A DNA stretch of 64,000 nt from positions 2,108,001-2,172,000 of the forward strand of contig NZ_CP040078.1 in the NCBI RefSeq assembly GCF_005280735.1. The letters run 5' to 3'. This stretch comes from Trinickia violacea (GTDB lineage: Bacteria; Pseudomonadota; Gammaproteobacteria; Burkholderiales; Burkholderiaceae). Below are positions 1-8,252 of this stretch, piece after piece. The first letter of the stretch is position 1. Each line of letters begins with the position of its first letter. Both the position numbers and the translations under genes were made by a program. The notes under the pieces are model-generated. The model did no database searches and was not told the DNA's origin. It was given only the letters and a program-made list of their open reading frames with translations.

Positions 1-468
1 CTCTCCGCGCCGGTCGTCGATGCGCTGATCGTGCAGAACGGGCTCGCGTGGTCGCCTGACGGCCGCACGATGTATCTATCGGACTCCCATACCTCCAAGC
101 GCCTGATCTGGGGTTTCGATTACGACCGGGAAACGGGCGAGCCAAGCCGCCGCCGCGTGTTTGCCGATTTGCACGACTACGTGGGCCGCCCCGATGGCGC
201 CGCGATCGACGCGCACGGCTGCTACTGGATCTGCGCCAACGACGCCGGCCGCGTGCTGCGCTTCACGCCGCAGGGCAAGCTCGACCGGCAGATCGAATTG
301 CCGGCCATGAAGCCCGCGATGTGTGCCTTCGGCGGCCGCGATCTCGACACGCTGTTCATCACGTCGATCCGGCCGGATCAGGGCGCGACCGAGCACGACG
401 GACACGTGTTCGCGGTTCGCCCCGGCGTGTCGGGGTGCGCGGAGACGGCGTACGGCGGGGTGCTTTGA
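1..468 (+). CDS. SMP-30/gluconolactonase-family lactonase, 3' part
   Basis: The reading frame is open from the first base, so the gene starts outside the window; 155 C-terminal residues are visible. The family is a calcium- or zinc-dependent six-bladed beta-propeller that opens aldonolactones to aldonates. Two typical metal/substrate elements are present: NGLAWSPDG near the left edge, supplying the conserved Asn, and PDGAAIDAHGCYW, supplying the conserved Asp. Downstream lie a sugar-acid dehydratase, a DHDPS-fold enzyme and a semialdehyde dehydrogenase. The likely job is therefore hydrolysis of a pentono- or hexonolactone at the start of an oxidative sugar pathway. The exact sugar cannot be read from the sequence. 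Confidence 0.85.
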   Translation, partial: LSAPVVDALIVQNGLAWSPDGRTMYLSDSHTSKRLIWGFDYDRETGEPSRRRVFADLHDYVGRPDGAAIDAHGCYWICANDAGRVLRFTPQGKLDRQIELPAMKPAMCAFGGRDLDTLFITSIRPDQGATEHDGHVFAVRPGVSGCAETAYGGVL

Positions 469-556
469 AGCGGGGTGAAGCATGAGCCAAGTGGAGTGCA
501 GGCTCGACGTTTCGCCTCGAATCGACCGGCTGAATCGATTTGCTCGGCAAGTCTAT

Positions 557-595
557 CAATGTTGTTTGACAACATTGCGAGGGCGATGCTACCTT
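557..595 (+). promoter_or_regulatory. Promoter with embedded palindromic operator
   Basis: Positions 557-577 hold a perfect 8-bp inverted repeat, CAATGTTG-N5-CAACATTG. Its right half overlaps a consensus -35 hexamer TTGACA (566-571). An 18-bp spacer leads to a -10-like TACCTT (590-595). The next gene starts at 633. A repressor bound here would cover the -35 box. A degenerate copy with the same -35 placement lies at 3246-3264. The regulator is not in the window; a GntR-type repressor is only a guess from the palindrome style. Confidence 0.6.
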
Positions 596-632
596 TGAAC
601 CTGTCCGAAAACAATCTCCGGTACGAGACCTC

Positions 633-1574
633 ATGAATGTGTCCCCAATCGTCGAGAGCGAATTCGCCTCGACCGTCATGGCGGTGCCGCCGCTTGCGCG
701 CCGCGCCGATCTGTCGCTCGACGTCGCCGAGAACCAGAAGCTGATCCGCCACATCGAGCGCGGCGGCGTGCGCACGCTGCTCTACGGCGGCAACGCGAAC
801 TTCTACCACGTCGCGGTGAGCGAGTACCGCGAGTTGCTTGACATGCTGGCGGAGAGCGCCGGGCCGGACACCCGGGTGATTCCGGCGATCGGCCCCGACT
901 TCGGCAAGATGCTCGACCAGGCGCGCATCCTCGCGCAAACGTCGTATCGCACGGCCATGGTGCTGCCGCTTGCGGGCTTCACGACTTCCGAAGGCGTCGA
1001 GGCGGGGCTCGAGCGGATCGCGGACACCGCGGGCATTCCGCTCACGCTTTACATCAAGAGCGAGAGCTATGTCGATATCGATACGCTCGCGCGCCTCGTC
1101 GACGGCGGCACGCTCGCCGCCGTGAAGTACGCGATCGTGCGTGAGAATCCGGCGGACGATCCTTATCTGCGCCGCCTGCTGCAAAGCGTGAACCCGGCGC
1201 GTGTCGTGTCGGGCATGGGCGAGCGCCCGGCGCTGATCCACGTGCGCGACTTCGGCCTGGCCGCGTGGACGACCGGTTCCGGCTGCATCGCTTCGCGCTC
1301 GGTCGCCGAGTTGCTGCGCGCGGCCCGCGAATCGCGCGCCGCCGATGCCCAGCGCCTCTACGATGCCTTCATGCCGCTCGAAACGCTGCGCGACACCATT
1401 TCGTTGATCCGTGTGCTGCACGACGCCGTGACGTTCTCGGGCATCGCCGACATGGGCGCGATGCTGCCGCTGCTCAGCGCGACGCCGAAGGAACATCACG
1501 CCGCGGTCCGCGCGGCGGCGCAAGCGTTGCTAGACTTCGAGCGGAGCGTCGTGGCGGAAAGTTGCGACGCCTGA
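633..1574 (+). CDS. DHDPS/NAL-superfamily dehydratase or aldolase
   Basis: A 313-residue protein of the dihydrodipicolinate synthase/N-acetylneuraminate lyase TIM-barrel family. The probable Schiff-base lysine is K165 in AAVKYAIV, and the partner tyrosine is Y140 in LTLYIKSES. Family members in sugar-acid operons dehydrate or cleave 2-keto-3-deoxy acids. Placement just before a ketoglutarate-semialdehyde dehydrogenase suggests that it makes that semialdehyde from a 2-keto-3-deoxypentonate or a deoxy-glucarate. The N-terminus does not resemble the Azospirillum L-KDA dehydratase that I remember, so substrate assignment is inference. The ATG at 633 is preceded by a weak GAG-type ribosome site. 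The following gene starts 24 bp downstream. Confidence 0.75.
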   Translation: MNVSPIVESEFASTVMAVPPLARRADLSLDVAENQKLIRHIERGGVRTLLYGGNANFYHVAVSEYRELLDMLAESAGPDTRVIPAIGPDFGKMLDQARILAQTSYRTAMVLPLAGFTTSEGVEAGLERIADTAGIPLTLYIKSESYVDIDTLARLVDGGTLAAVKYAIVRENPADDPYLRRLLQSVNPARVVSGMGERPALIHVRDFGLAAWTTGSGCIASRSVAELLRAARESRAADAQRLYDAFMPLETLRDTISLIRVLHDAVTFSGIADMGAMLPLLSATPKEHHAAVRAAAQALLDFERSVVAESCDA

Positions 1575-1597
1575 GACTGACCAACGAAGGAGACGCG

Positions 1598-3178
1598 ATG
1601 CAGATTGCAGGTGAAATGTTGTTAGGCGCCTCGGCAGTGCGGGGCGTGAACGGGACGCTGCGCGCATTCGATCCGGCGCGCAATCAGGAGATCGAGCCCG
1701 CGTTCGGCGCGGGCGGCGCAGCGGATGTCGCGCGTGCCTGCGAACTGGCGGCGCAAGCGTTCGACGCGTTTCGCGCGGCCCCGCTCGAAACGCGCGCGCG
1801 TCTGCTCGAATCGATTGCGGAAAATATTCTGGCTTTGGGCGATGCGCTGATCGAGCGCGCGCATCTCGAATCCGCCTTGCCGATGGCGCGCCTCGAAGGC
1901 GAGCGCGGCCGCACGGTCGGGCAGTTGAAGCTCTTCGCGTCGCTCGTGCGCGACGGCCGCTGGTGCGGCGCGGTGCTCGATTCGGCGTTGCCGGAGCGCA
2001 AGCCGCTGCCGCGCTCCGATCTGCGTGCGCAGAAGATCGGCCTCGGCCCCGTTGCCGTGTTCGGTGCGAGCAATTTTCCGCTCGCGTTTTCTGTCGCGGG
2101 CGGCGATACCGCCTCTGCGCTCGCGGCGGGTTGTCCGGTCGTCGTGAAGGCGCATCCGGCGCATTTGGGCACGTCGGAGCTGGTCGGCCGGGCGATCCAG
2201 AAGGCCGTCGCCGACAGCGGTTTGCCCGAGGGCGTGTTCTCGCTCTTGATCGGCGCGGGTAACGAAGTGGGCGAGGCGCTTGTCGCGCATCCGGCGATCA
2301 AGGCGGTCGGCTTCACGGGCTCGCGCCGCGGCGGCCTGGCCTTGACCGGCATCGCCGCACGCCGCAAGGAGCCGATTCCGGTCTACGCGGAGATGAGCAG
2401 CGTCAATCCGATGTTCCTGCTCCCGGCCGCGCTGGCCGCACGCGGCGAGACCATCGCTCAAGGATTCGTCGATTCGCTCACGCTCGGCGTCGGCCAGTTC
2501 TGCACCAATCCGGGCGTGTTGATCGCGCTCGAAAGCGCCGAGCTCGACCGCTTCGTCGACGCGACGGCACGCGGCCTCGCGCAGAAAAGCGCGCAGACGA
2601 TGTTGACCGCGGGCATCGCAGCCGCTTACCGGGACGGGATCGATGTTCGGGCGCAGGCGGCCGACGTGACGCGCGTGGCCGACGGCGCGCCAAGCGATGC
2701 CCACTGCGCTGCACGGGCTGCGCTGTTTCGGACGACTGCTGCGCAATTCCTCGCGAACGAGCATTTGCAGGACGAGATTTTCGGGCCCGCGTCGCTGATC
2801 GTCGCGTGCCGCGACGCGGACGAGTTGTTGCGCGTCGCCGAGCACCTGGAAGGGCAGCTGACCGCCACGCTGCAGATCGATCGCGAGGACTACGCGCTCG
2901 CGCAGCGCCTCTTGCCGACGCTCGAACGCAAGGCGGGACGCATCCTCGCGAACGGTTTTCCGACCGGCGTCGAGGTGTCGTACGCGATGGTCCATGGCGG
3001 ACCGTTCCCCGCGACGTCCGACGCGCGCACGACGTCGGTCGGGGCGATGGCGATCGAGCGCTTTCTGCGGCCCGTCTGCTATCAGGACTTGCCGGCGGAA
3101 CTGTTGCCCGAAGCGCTGCGCGACGACAACCCGCTCGGCCTCTGGCGTCTGCGCGACGGGGCGCTCGAGCGCCGCTAA
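1598..3178 (+). CDS. 2,5-dioxovalerate (alpha-ketoglutarate semialdehyde) dehydrogenase
   Basis: A 526-residue NAD(P)-dependent aldehyde dehydrogenase. The catalytic Cys is C302 in GQFCTNPG and the general-base Glu is E265 in YAEMSSVNP. FGASNFPLAFSVAGGD is typical of the branch that oxidises alpha-ketoglutarate semialdehyde to 2-oxoglutarate, the last step of oxidative pentose and glucarate degradation. The ATG at 1598 follows GAAGGAGA at a good distance. The frame is open further upstream, but that part overlaps the preceding gene and was excluded. It is co-directional with, and probably co-transcribed with, the DHDPS-fold gene. Confidence 0.85.
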   Translation: MQIAGEMLLGASAVRGVNGTLRAFDPARNQEIEPAFGAGGAADVARACELAAQAFDAFRAAPLETRARLLESIAENILALGDALIERAHLESALPMARLEGERGRTVGQLKLFASLVRDGRWCGAVLDSALPERKPLPRSDLRAQKIGLGPVAVFGASNFPLAFSVAGGDTASALAAGCPVVVKAHPAHLGTSELVGRAIQKAVADSGLPEGVFSLLIGAGNEVGEALVAHPAIKAVGFTGSRRGGLALTGIAARRKEPIPVYAEMSSVNPMFLLPAALAARGETIAQGFVDSLTLGVGQFCTNPGVLIALESAELDRFVDATARGLAQKSAQTMLTAGIAAAYRDGIDVRAQAADVTRVADGAPSDAHCAARAALFRTTAAQFLANEHLQDEIFGPASLIVACRDADELLRVAEHLEGQLTATLQIDREDYALAQRLLPTLERKAGRILANGFPTGVEVSYAMVHGGPFPATSDARTTSVGAMAIERFLRPVCYQDLPAELLPEALRDDNPLGLWRLRDGALERR

Positions 3179-3245
3179 AGGCGTGAAGCGGTTGCCGGCA
3201 GGTTCGGCAATCGCGAACAAAAGCAGTAGTCTGGGTAGTTTGTAA

Positions 3246-3281
3246 AGTTGCTTGACATCATTGCGCGCGACTCGGTATGTT
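3246..3281 (+). promoter_or_regulatory. Second promoter with related operator, in a 308-bp intergenic region
   Basis: GTTGCTTGACATCATTGCG here parallels GTTGTTTGACAACATTGCG at 561-579. The -35 TTGACA lies at 3252-3257, followed by an 18-bp spacer and a -10-like TATGTT (3276-3281). This is the same architecture as the upstream promoter, so one regulator probably serves both transcription units. The rest of 3179-3486 holds no gene. It has an AGATGGTGCGG string at 3350-3360 that recurs at 5350-5360 ahead of the porin/TRAP unit. Confidence 0.55.
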
Positions 3282-3486
3282 CGCTCATCCTTGAGCCGTG
3301 CGGGGTGGATCCTGCCAGGAAACCCATCCGGCGGATCGTTCCAATAAAGAGATGGTGCGGAGACACGATGTTTGATTCGGCTGTGTTGTCAGTCAAATTT
3401 TCTCATTCTCCTCACATCCCCTTGCTGTCGTCCCCGACCAGTTGCGGCGAGCGTCTCGCCGGCTGCGTTTTCTGGAGCCATTCGAA

Positions 3487-5241
3487 GTGAGCACGAAGAG
3501 AAAGACACCCGAGGAACTGCGCAGCCATCGCTGGTATGGCGTCAACGACCTGCGTTCGTTCGGCCATCGTTCGCGCACCGCGCAGATGGGCTACAGCCGC
3601 GAGGAGTTTGCGGGCAAGCCGGTGATCGCGATCCTCAATACGTGGAGCGAGATCAATCCGTGCCACACGCACTTCAAGCAGCGCGTGGAAGAGGTCAAGC
3701 GCGGCATCTGGCAGGCGGGCGGCTTCCCGATCGAGCTGCCGGTTCAGACGCTCTCCGAGCCGTTCCAGAAGCCGACCACGATGCTCTATCGCAACTTCCT
3801 CGCGATGGAAGTCGAGGAGACGCTGCGCTCGTATCCGGCCGATGGCGTCGTGCTGATGGGCGGCTGCGACAAGACCACCCCGGCGCTTCTGATGGGCGCG
3901 ATCTCGATGGATCTGCCGGCGATCTTCCTGCCGGCCGGCCCGATGCTCAACGGCAATTGGAACGGCCGCACGCTCGGCTCCGGTTCCGACACCTGGAAGT
4001 ACTGGGCCGATCTGCGCGCGGGCAACATCACCGAGGACGACTGGAAGGGCGTCGAAGGCGGCATCGCGCGCTCGCCGGGCCACTGCATGACGATGGGCAC
4101 CGCCTCGACGATGACGAGTGCCGCCGAAGCGCTCGGCTTCACCTTGCCCGGTTTCGCCTCGATTCCGGCCGCCGATTCGCGTCATGCGCAGATGTCCGCG
4201 AAAACGGGCATGCGCATCGTCGAGATGGTGTGGGAAGACCTCAAGCCTTCGGACCTGATCACCGCGGGCTCCGTCGATAACGCCGTGACGACGTGCCTGG
4301 CCCTGTCGGGCTCGACCAACGCGATCGTGCACATGATCGCGCTCGCACGCCGCGCGGGCATCGACCTCACGCTCGGCCGCTACGACAACATCTCGCGCCG
4401 CACGCCGGTGCTCGCGAATATCCGTCCGACCGGCCAATACCTGATGGAAGACTTCTATTACGCGGGCGGCTTGCGCGCGATGTTGAAGGAGCTGGGCGAT
4501 CTGATCGACGGCACGCAACGCACGGTGAACGGCAAGACGCTCGGCGAAAACATCGCGGATGCGGAAATCTTCAACGACGAAGTGATCTTCCGCCGCAGCG
4601 CGCCGCTGATGCCGGATACGGGGCTCGCCGTGCTGCGCGGCAATCTCGCGCCCGATGGCGCGGTGATCAAGCCGGGCGCAGCCGAGGCGCGGCTGCACGT
4701 GCACACCGGCCGCGCGGTGGTGTTCAAGGACTACAACGACATGTCGGCGCGCATCGACGACGAAGCGCTCGACATCGACGAAAACAGCGTGATCGTCCTG
4801 CAGCACGCGGGGCCGATCGGCGCGCCCGGCATGCCCGAGTGGGGGCAGTTGCCGATTCCGAAGAAGCTGCTGCAAAAGGGTGTGCGCGACATGCTGCGCA
4901 TTTCCGACGCGCGCATGAGCGGCACGAGCTACGGCGCGTGCGTGCTGCACGTGGCGCCCGAATCGTTCATCGGCGGGCCGCTCGCGCTCGTCAAAGACGG
5001 CGATCTGATCGAGCTCGACGTGCCGGCCCGCAAGCTGAACGTGCTGATCTCCGACGAGGAGCTCGCGCGCCGCAAGGCCGCGTGGGTGGCCCCGGCGCCG
5101 CGTTTCACGCGCGGTTACGGCGCGATGCACCAGATCCACGTGATGCAGGCCGACAAGGGCTGCGACTTCGATTTCCTGCAGCGCGAAGGCGCGGGGCAAT
5201 GCGGCGCCGGCGGCCAAGCCGCGGAGCCGGAAATTCACTGA
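3487..5241 (+). CDS. IlvD/Edd-family sugar-acid dehydratase (L-arabinonate dehydratase type)
   Basis: A 584-residue dehydratase of the IlvD/Edd family, which removes water from aldonates to give 2-keto-3-deoxy acids using an Fe-S cluster. Cluster and active-site elements are visible: NPCHTHF, MGGCDKTTPALLMGA and GHCMTMGTASTM. Length and start (MSTKRKTPEELRSHRWYG) match the arabinonate/galactonate/xylonate dehydratase subgroup rather than dihydroxy-acid dehydratase. The GTG at 3487 follows CTGGAG and was preferred over a longer in-frame start at 3442. With the lactonase, the DHDPS-fold enzyme and the semialdehyde dehydrogenase it completes a phosphate-free route to 2-oxoglutarate. Confidence 0.85.
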   Translation: MSTKRKTPEELRSHRWYGVNDLRSFGHRSRTAQMGYSREEFAGKPVIAILNTWSEINPCHTHFKQRVEEVKRGIWQAGGFPIELPVQTLSEPFQKPTTMLYRNFLAMEVEETLRSYPADGVVLMGGCDKTTPALLMGAISMDLPAIFLPAGPMLNGNWNGRTLGSGSDTWKYWADLRAGNITEDDWKGVEGGIARSPGHCMTMGTASTMTSAAEALGFTLPGFASIPAADSRHAQMSAKTGMRIVEMVWEDLKPSDLITAGSVDNAVTTCLALSGSTNAIVHMIALARRAGIDLTLGRYDNISRRTPVLANIRPTGQYLMEDFYYAGGLRAMLKELGDLIDGTQRTVNGKTLGENIADAEIFNDEVIFRRSAPLMPDTGLAVLRGNLAPDGAVIKPGAAEARLHVHTGRAVVFKDYNDMSARIDDEALDIDENSVIVLQHAGPIGAPGMPEWGQLPIPKKLLQKGVRDMLRISDARMSGTSYGACVLHVAPESFIGGPLALVKDGDLIELDVPARKLNVLISDEELARRKAAWVAPAPRFTRGYGAMHQIHVMQADKGCDFDFLQREGAGQCGAGGQAAEPEIH

Positions 5242-5502
5242 GGCAGACGTGCGGCCGCCTGGGGGAGGTTCCTAAGGCAGCCGCGATAGCGCAGTAACCG
5301 GCTGGAGCAACGAGCGGCACCGAGATCATCAGGTCGCACACGGGGACCAGATGGTGCGGCGTTAATTTAGTACACCATATCGAATCGACAGAGCATCGAT
5401 GGATAGGCGATAACGCGAGTGATTACTGGGCATCACTCGGCAGCCAGACATTTTCAAGCGGCAAGCAAAGCCGCCATAACGCGAACGAGGAAAGGAGATC
5501 TG
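5242..5502 (+). promoter_or_regulatory. Intergenic region with inverted repeat before the porin/TRAP unit
   Basis: There is no gene here. ATGGTG-N16-CACCAT (5351-5378) forms an inverted repeat, and its left arm is part of an 11-base string also found at 3350-3360. An AGGAAAGGAG ribosome site sits just before the porin start. The repeat is a possible regulator site, but short arms with a long spacer make this weak. Confidence 0.3.
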
Positions 5503-6711
5503 ATGAGAAAGGTTCAAGAGGCCAAGCTGGCTTTTGCCGGCATGGCGGCCATGCTCGCCACGGGGGGCGCGTTTGCGCAAAGCAGCGTGACGCTGTACGG
5601 CATCGTGGATACCGGCGTCGGCTATTTGAGCAGCCAGGCGCCGTCGACGGGCGCGACCACGGGCGGCAAATCGGTGGTCAAGATGCTGGAAGGCGTGTGG
5701 GGCGGCGAGCGCTTCGGCCTGAAAGGCAGCGAGGACCTGGGCGGCGGCACGAAGGCGATCTTCCAGCTCGAAGAAGGCTTCAACATCGACACCGGCGCAC
5801 AGGCCAAGGCCGGCCTCGCGTTCAATCGTGCGTCGTGGGTCGGCCTGGCCAACAACACTTACGGTTCGTTCACGATGGGACGCCAGTACACGCCGTACTA
5901 CGTGATGCTCTCGCCGTACAGCCCGACCACCTGGCTGACGGGCGCATTCGGCACTCACCCGGGCGATCTCGACGCGCTCGATACCGACTACCGCATCAAC
6001 AACGCGCTCGTCTACACGTCGCCGTCGTTCGGCGGCCTGAAGTTCAGCGGCATGTACGCGCTGGGCGGCGTGGCCGGCAGCTTCAATGCGGGCTCGACGT
6101 GGAGCATCGGCGCGCAATACCTGGCCGGCCAGGCCGGGATCGGCGTCGGCTTTGCGCGCTTCAACAACGCGACCCATGGCGGCGGCGCTTGGAGCGCGAG
6201 CTCGACGGCCTACTCGGGCACGGGCGAGCAGGGCGTCTCGAGCATCACGAACGGCTATCAGAACGCAGCGGCGCAGCAGCGCTTCGCCGTGACGGGCGGT
6301 TACCGGTTCAACTCGCAGTGGGATGTCTCGGCGTCGTACTCGAACGTGCAGTACATCCCCGGCATCAGCTCGGGCTTCTCGACGACCGCGATCTTCAACA
6401 CCGGCGGCATGGTGCTGCACTACCGGCCGGCGACGCCTTGGGATCTGGCCGCCGGCTACAGCTACACGCGCGCGACGCAGGCGAACGGCATTCAGGACGC
6501 GGCGAGCTACCAGCAAATCAACCTGACGCAGCTGTACAGCTTGTCGAAGCGCACGCGCATCTACCTGCTCGAAGCCTATCAGCGGGCGAACGGCCAGACG
6601 CTTGGCACGAACGGCAAACCTGTCAAGGCGACGGCGAGCATCGGCGAGCAATCGGCCGCCTCGAGCCGCAGCCAGTTCGCGGCGACGCTCGGTATCAACC
6701 ACCAGTTTTAA
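5503..6711 (+). CDS. Gram-negative trimeric porin (Burkholderiales OmpC-like)
   Basis: A 402-residue outer-membrane porin. A signal peptide ends at GGAFAQ, and the mature protein starts SSVTLYGIVDTGVGY, the classic Burkholderia/Neisseria porin opening. GGLKFSGMYALGG lies in the barrel, and the C-terminus GINHQF ends in Phe, as needed for BAM-dependent assembly. The ATG at 5503 follows AGGAAAGGAG. The frame is open to 5419, but that extension lacks a signal sequence. It lies 29 bp ahead of the TRAP genes and probably lets the sugar acid or its lactone into the periplasm for the TRAP receptor. Confidence 0.93.
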   Translation: MRKVQEAKLAFAGMAAMLATGGAFAQSSVTLYGIVDTGVGYLSSQAPSTGATTGGKSVVKMLEGVWGGERFGLKGSEDLGGGTKAIFQLEEGFNIDTGAQAKAGLAFNRASWVGLANNTYGSFTMGRQYTPYYVMLSPYSPTTWLTGAFGTHPGDLDALDTDYRINNALVYTSPSFGGLKFSGMYALGGVAGSFNAGSTWSIGAQYLAGQAGIGVGFARFNNATHGGGAWSASSTAYSGTGEQGVSSITNGYQNAAAQQRFAVTGGYRFNSQWDVSASYSNVQYIPGISSGFSTTAIFNTGGMVLHYRPATPWDLAAGYSYTRATQANGIQDAASYQQINLTQLYSLSKRTRIYLLEAYQRANGQTLGTNGKPVKATASIGEQSAASSRSQFAATLGINHQF

Positions 6712-6740
6712 CGACGTAGAAGCCGTATTGGAGGAGACAA

Positions 6741-7736
6741 ATGATGAAGCAGAAATACACCCTGTCCGCCATCGCATCGATGGTCGCGGCCTCGTTCCTC
6801 GCGCTCGGCGCGGGAACGGCACAGGCGCATGTGTTCCGCGTCGCCGACGTGCATAGCGATACGTTCCCGACCACGATGGCGCTGAAATACATGGGCGACG
6901 AAATCGCCAAGCAGACCAACGGCCAGGACACCGTGAAGGTCTTCGGCAACAGCGCGCTCGGTTCGGAAAACGACACGATCGATCAAGTGCGCATCGGTGC
7001 GATCGACATGGTCCGCGCCAACGCCGCCGCGTTCAACGGCATCGTGCCCGACTCGATGATTCCGTCGCTGCCGTTCCTGTTCCGCGACATCGACCACTTC
7101 CGCAAGGCCATGTACGGCCCCGCCGGCCAGAAGATCCTCGACGCCTTCCAGGCCAAGGGCATGATCGCGCTGACCTTCTACGAGAGCGGCGCGCGTTCGA
7201 TCTACGCGAAGAAAGCGATTCATTCGCCGGCCGACATGAAGGGCCTCAAAGTGCGCGTGCAGCCGTCCGATCTGATGGTCGACGAAATCAAGGCGATGGG
7301 CGGCACGCCGACGCCGATGCCGTTCGCCGAGGTCTACACGGGGCTCAAGACCGGCTTGATCGATTCGGCGGAAAACAACGTGCCGTCGTATGTCGAGACC
7401 AAGCACTACGAAGTGGCGCCGGTGTACTCGGAAACCGAGCATTCGATGACGCCGGAAGTGGTGGTGTTCTCGAAGAAGATCTGGGACACCCTCACGCCGC
7501 AAGAGCAGGCGGCCATCCGCAAGGCCGCGGCCGACTCGGTGCCGTACTACGAGAAGCTGTGGACCGCGAAGGAGAACGAGGGCGTGCAGACCGTGACCAA
7601 GGCCGGCGTGAAGATCATCCCGGCGTCGCAGGTCGATCGCGCGGCGTTCGTGAAGGCGATGCAGCCGGTCTGGGCGAAGTACGAGAAGACGCCCGAGATG
7701 AAGCAGATCGTCGATCAGATCCAGGCGGTCCAGTAA
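6741..7736 (+). CDS. dctP: TRAP transporter solute-binding protein, DctP family
   Basis: A 331-residue periplasmic receptor with a signal peptide ending at GTAQA. The DctP signatures ALGSENDTIDQVRIGAIDM and PFAEVYTGLKTGLIDSAEN are present, as is the MKGLKVRVQPSDLM segment, whose Arg binds the ligand carboxylate. TRAP receptors bind organic and sugar acids, so an aldonate is the natural ligand in this cluster. GGAGGAGAC precedes the ATG. It is the first of the three TRAP genes. Confidence 0.92.
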   Translation: MMKQKYTLSAIASMVAASFLALGAGTAQAHVFRVADVHSDTFPTTMALKYMGDEIAKQTNGQDTVKVFGNSALGSENDTIDQVRIGAIDMVRANAAAFNGIVPDSMIPSLPFLFRDIDHFRKAMYGPAGQKILDAFQAKGMIALTFYESGARSIYAKKAIHSPADMKGLKVRVQPSDLMVDEIKAMGGTPTPMPFAEVYTGLKTGLIDSAENNVPSYVETKHYEVAPVYSETEHSMTPEVVVFSKKIWDTLTPQEQAAIRKAAADSVPYYEKLWTAKENEGVQTVTKAGVKIIPASQVDRAAFVKAMQPVWAKYEKTPEMKQIVDQIQAVQ

Positions 7737-7767
7737 GCGCGCCGGTCAACGTGTAAGGAGTCGAGTG

Positions 7768-8247
7768 ATGAACTTCGTGAAGCAGCAGAACCAGATCGTG
7801 GCGCGCGTCGTGGCCGTGCTGGCGTCGATATGTCTTGCCGTGCTGTGCGTGCTCGTGATGGTCGGCGTGGTGATGCGCTACGTCTTCGACAACGCGCCCG
7901 ATTACGTCGAGCCGGTCGGCTTGCTTCTCGTGCTCGTCGTCGCTTTCATGGGTGCGGCGCTCAAGGTTCGCGACGGCGGGCATATCGGCCTCGACTCGCT
8001 CGTGTCGAAGCTGCCGCCGAAAGGACAGGTCGTGCTGAAGGCGTTTCAGCAGCTCAGCATGATCGCGTTCGCGATCGCCATGTGCTACGGCTCGAAGCAG
8101 ATGGCCATGACCACCTTCGACGATCAGATTCCGATCCTCGGCTTGCCCGAGGCCATCCGTTACCTGATTCCGTTCGTGGCCGGCATCTGCACCATTCTTT
8201 TCTGCATTGAACACCTGTTGGCGCTCATCGCGCGCAAGCGGACCTGA
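7768..8247 (+). CDS. dctQ: TRAP transporter small permease, DctQ family
   Basis: A 159-residue membrane protein with four predicted transmembrane segments and the DctQ features RYVFDNAPDYVEPVG and GLDSLVSKLPPKGQ. It pairs with the large permease and the periplasmic receptor to form a Na+-driven sugar-acid importer. AAGGAG sits 7 bp before the ATG at 7768; a GTG three bases earlier is possible. The large permease gene starts 5 bp after the stop, so the two are certainly co-transcribed. Confidence 0.9.
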   Translation: MNFVKQQNQIVARVVAVLASICLAVLCVLVMVGVVMRYVFDNAPDYVEPVGLLLVLVVAFMGAALKVRDGGHIGLDSLVSKLPPKGQVVLKAFQQLSMIAFAIAMCYGSKQMAMTTFDDQIPILGLPEAIRYLIPFVAGICTILFCIEHLLALIARKRT

Positions 8248-8252
8248 TCCCT

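Noticed and set aside
3329..3339. ATCCGGCGGAT palindrome upstream of the dehydratase gene
   Set aside because: Short, GC-rich and not repeated at the other promoters of the cluster; likely chance.
3412..5238. Minus-strand open frame of 608 codons opposite the IlvD/Edd gene
   Set aside because: It mirrors the coding frame of a clearly conserved dehydratase; composition is typical of an antisense shadow.
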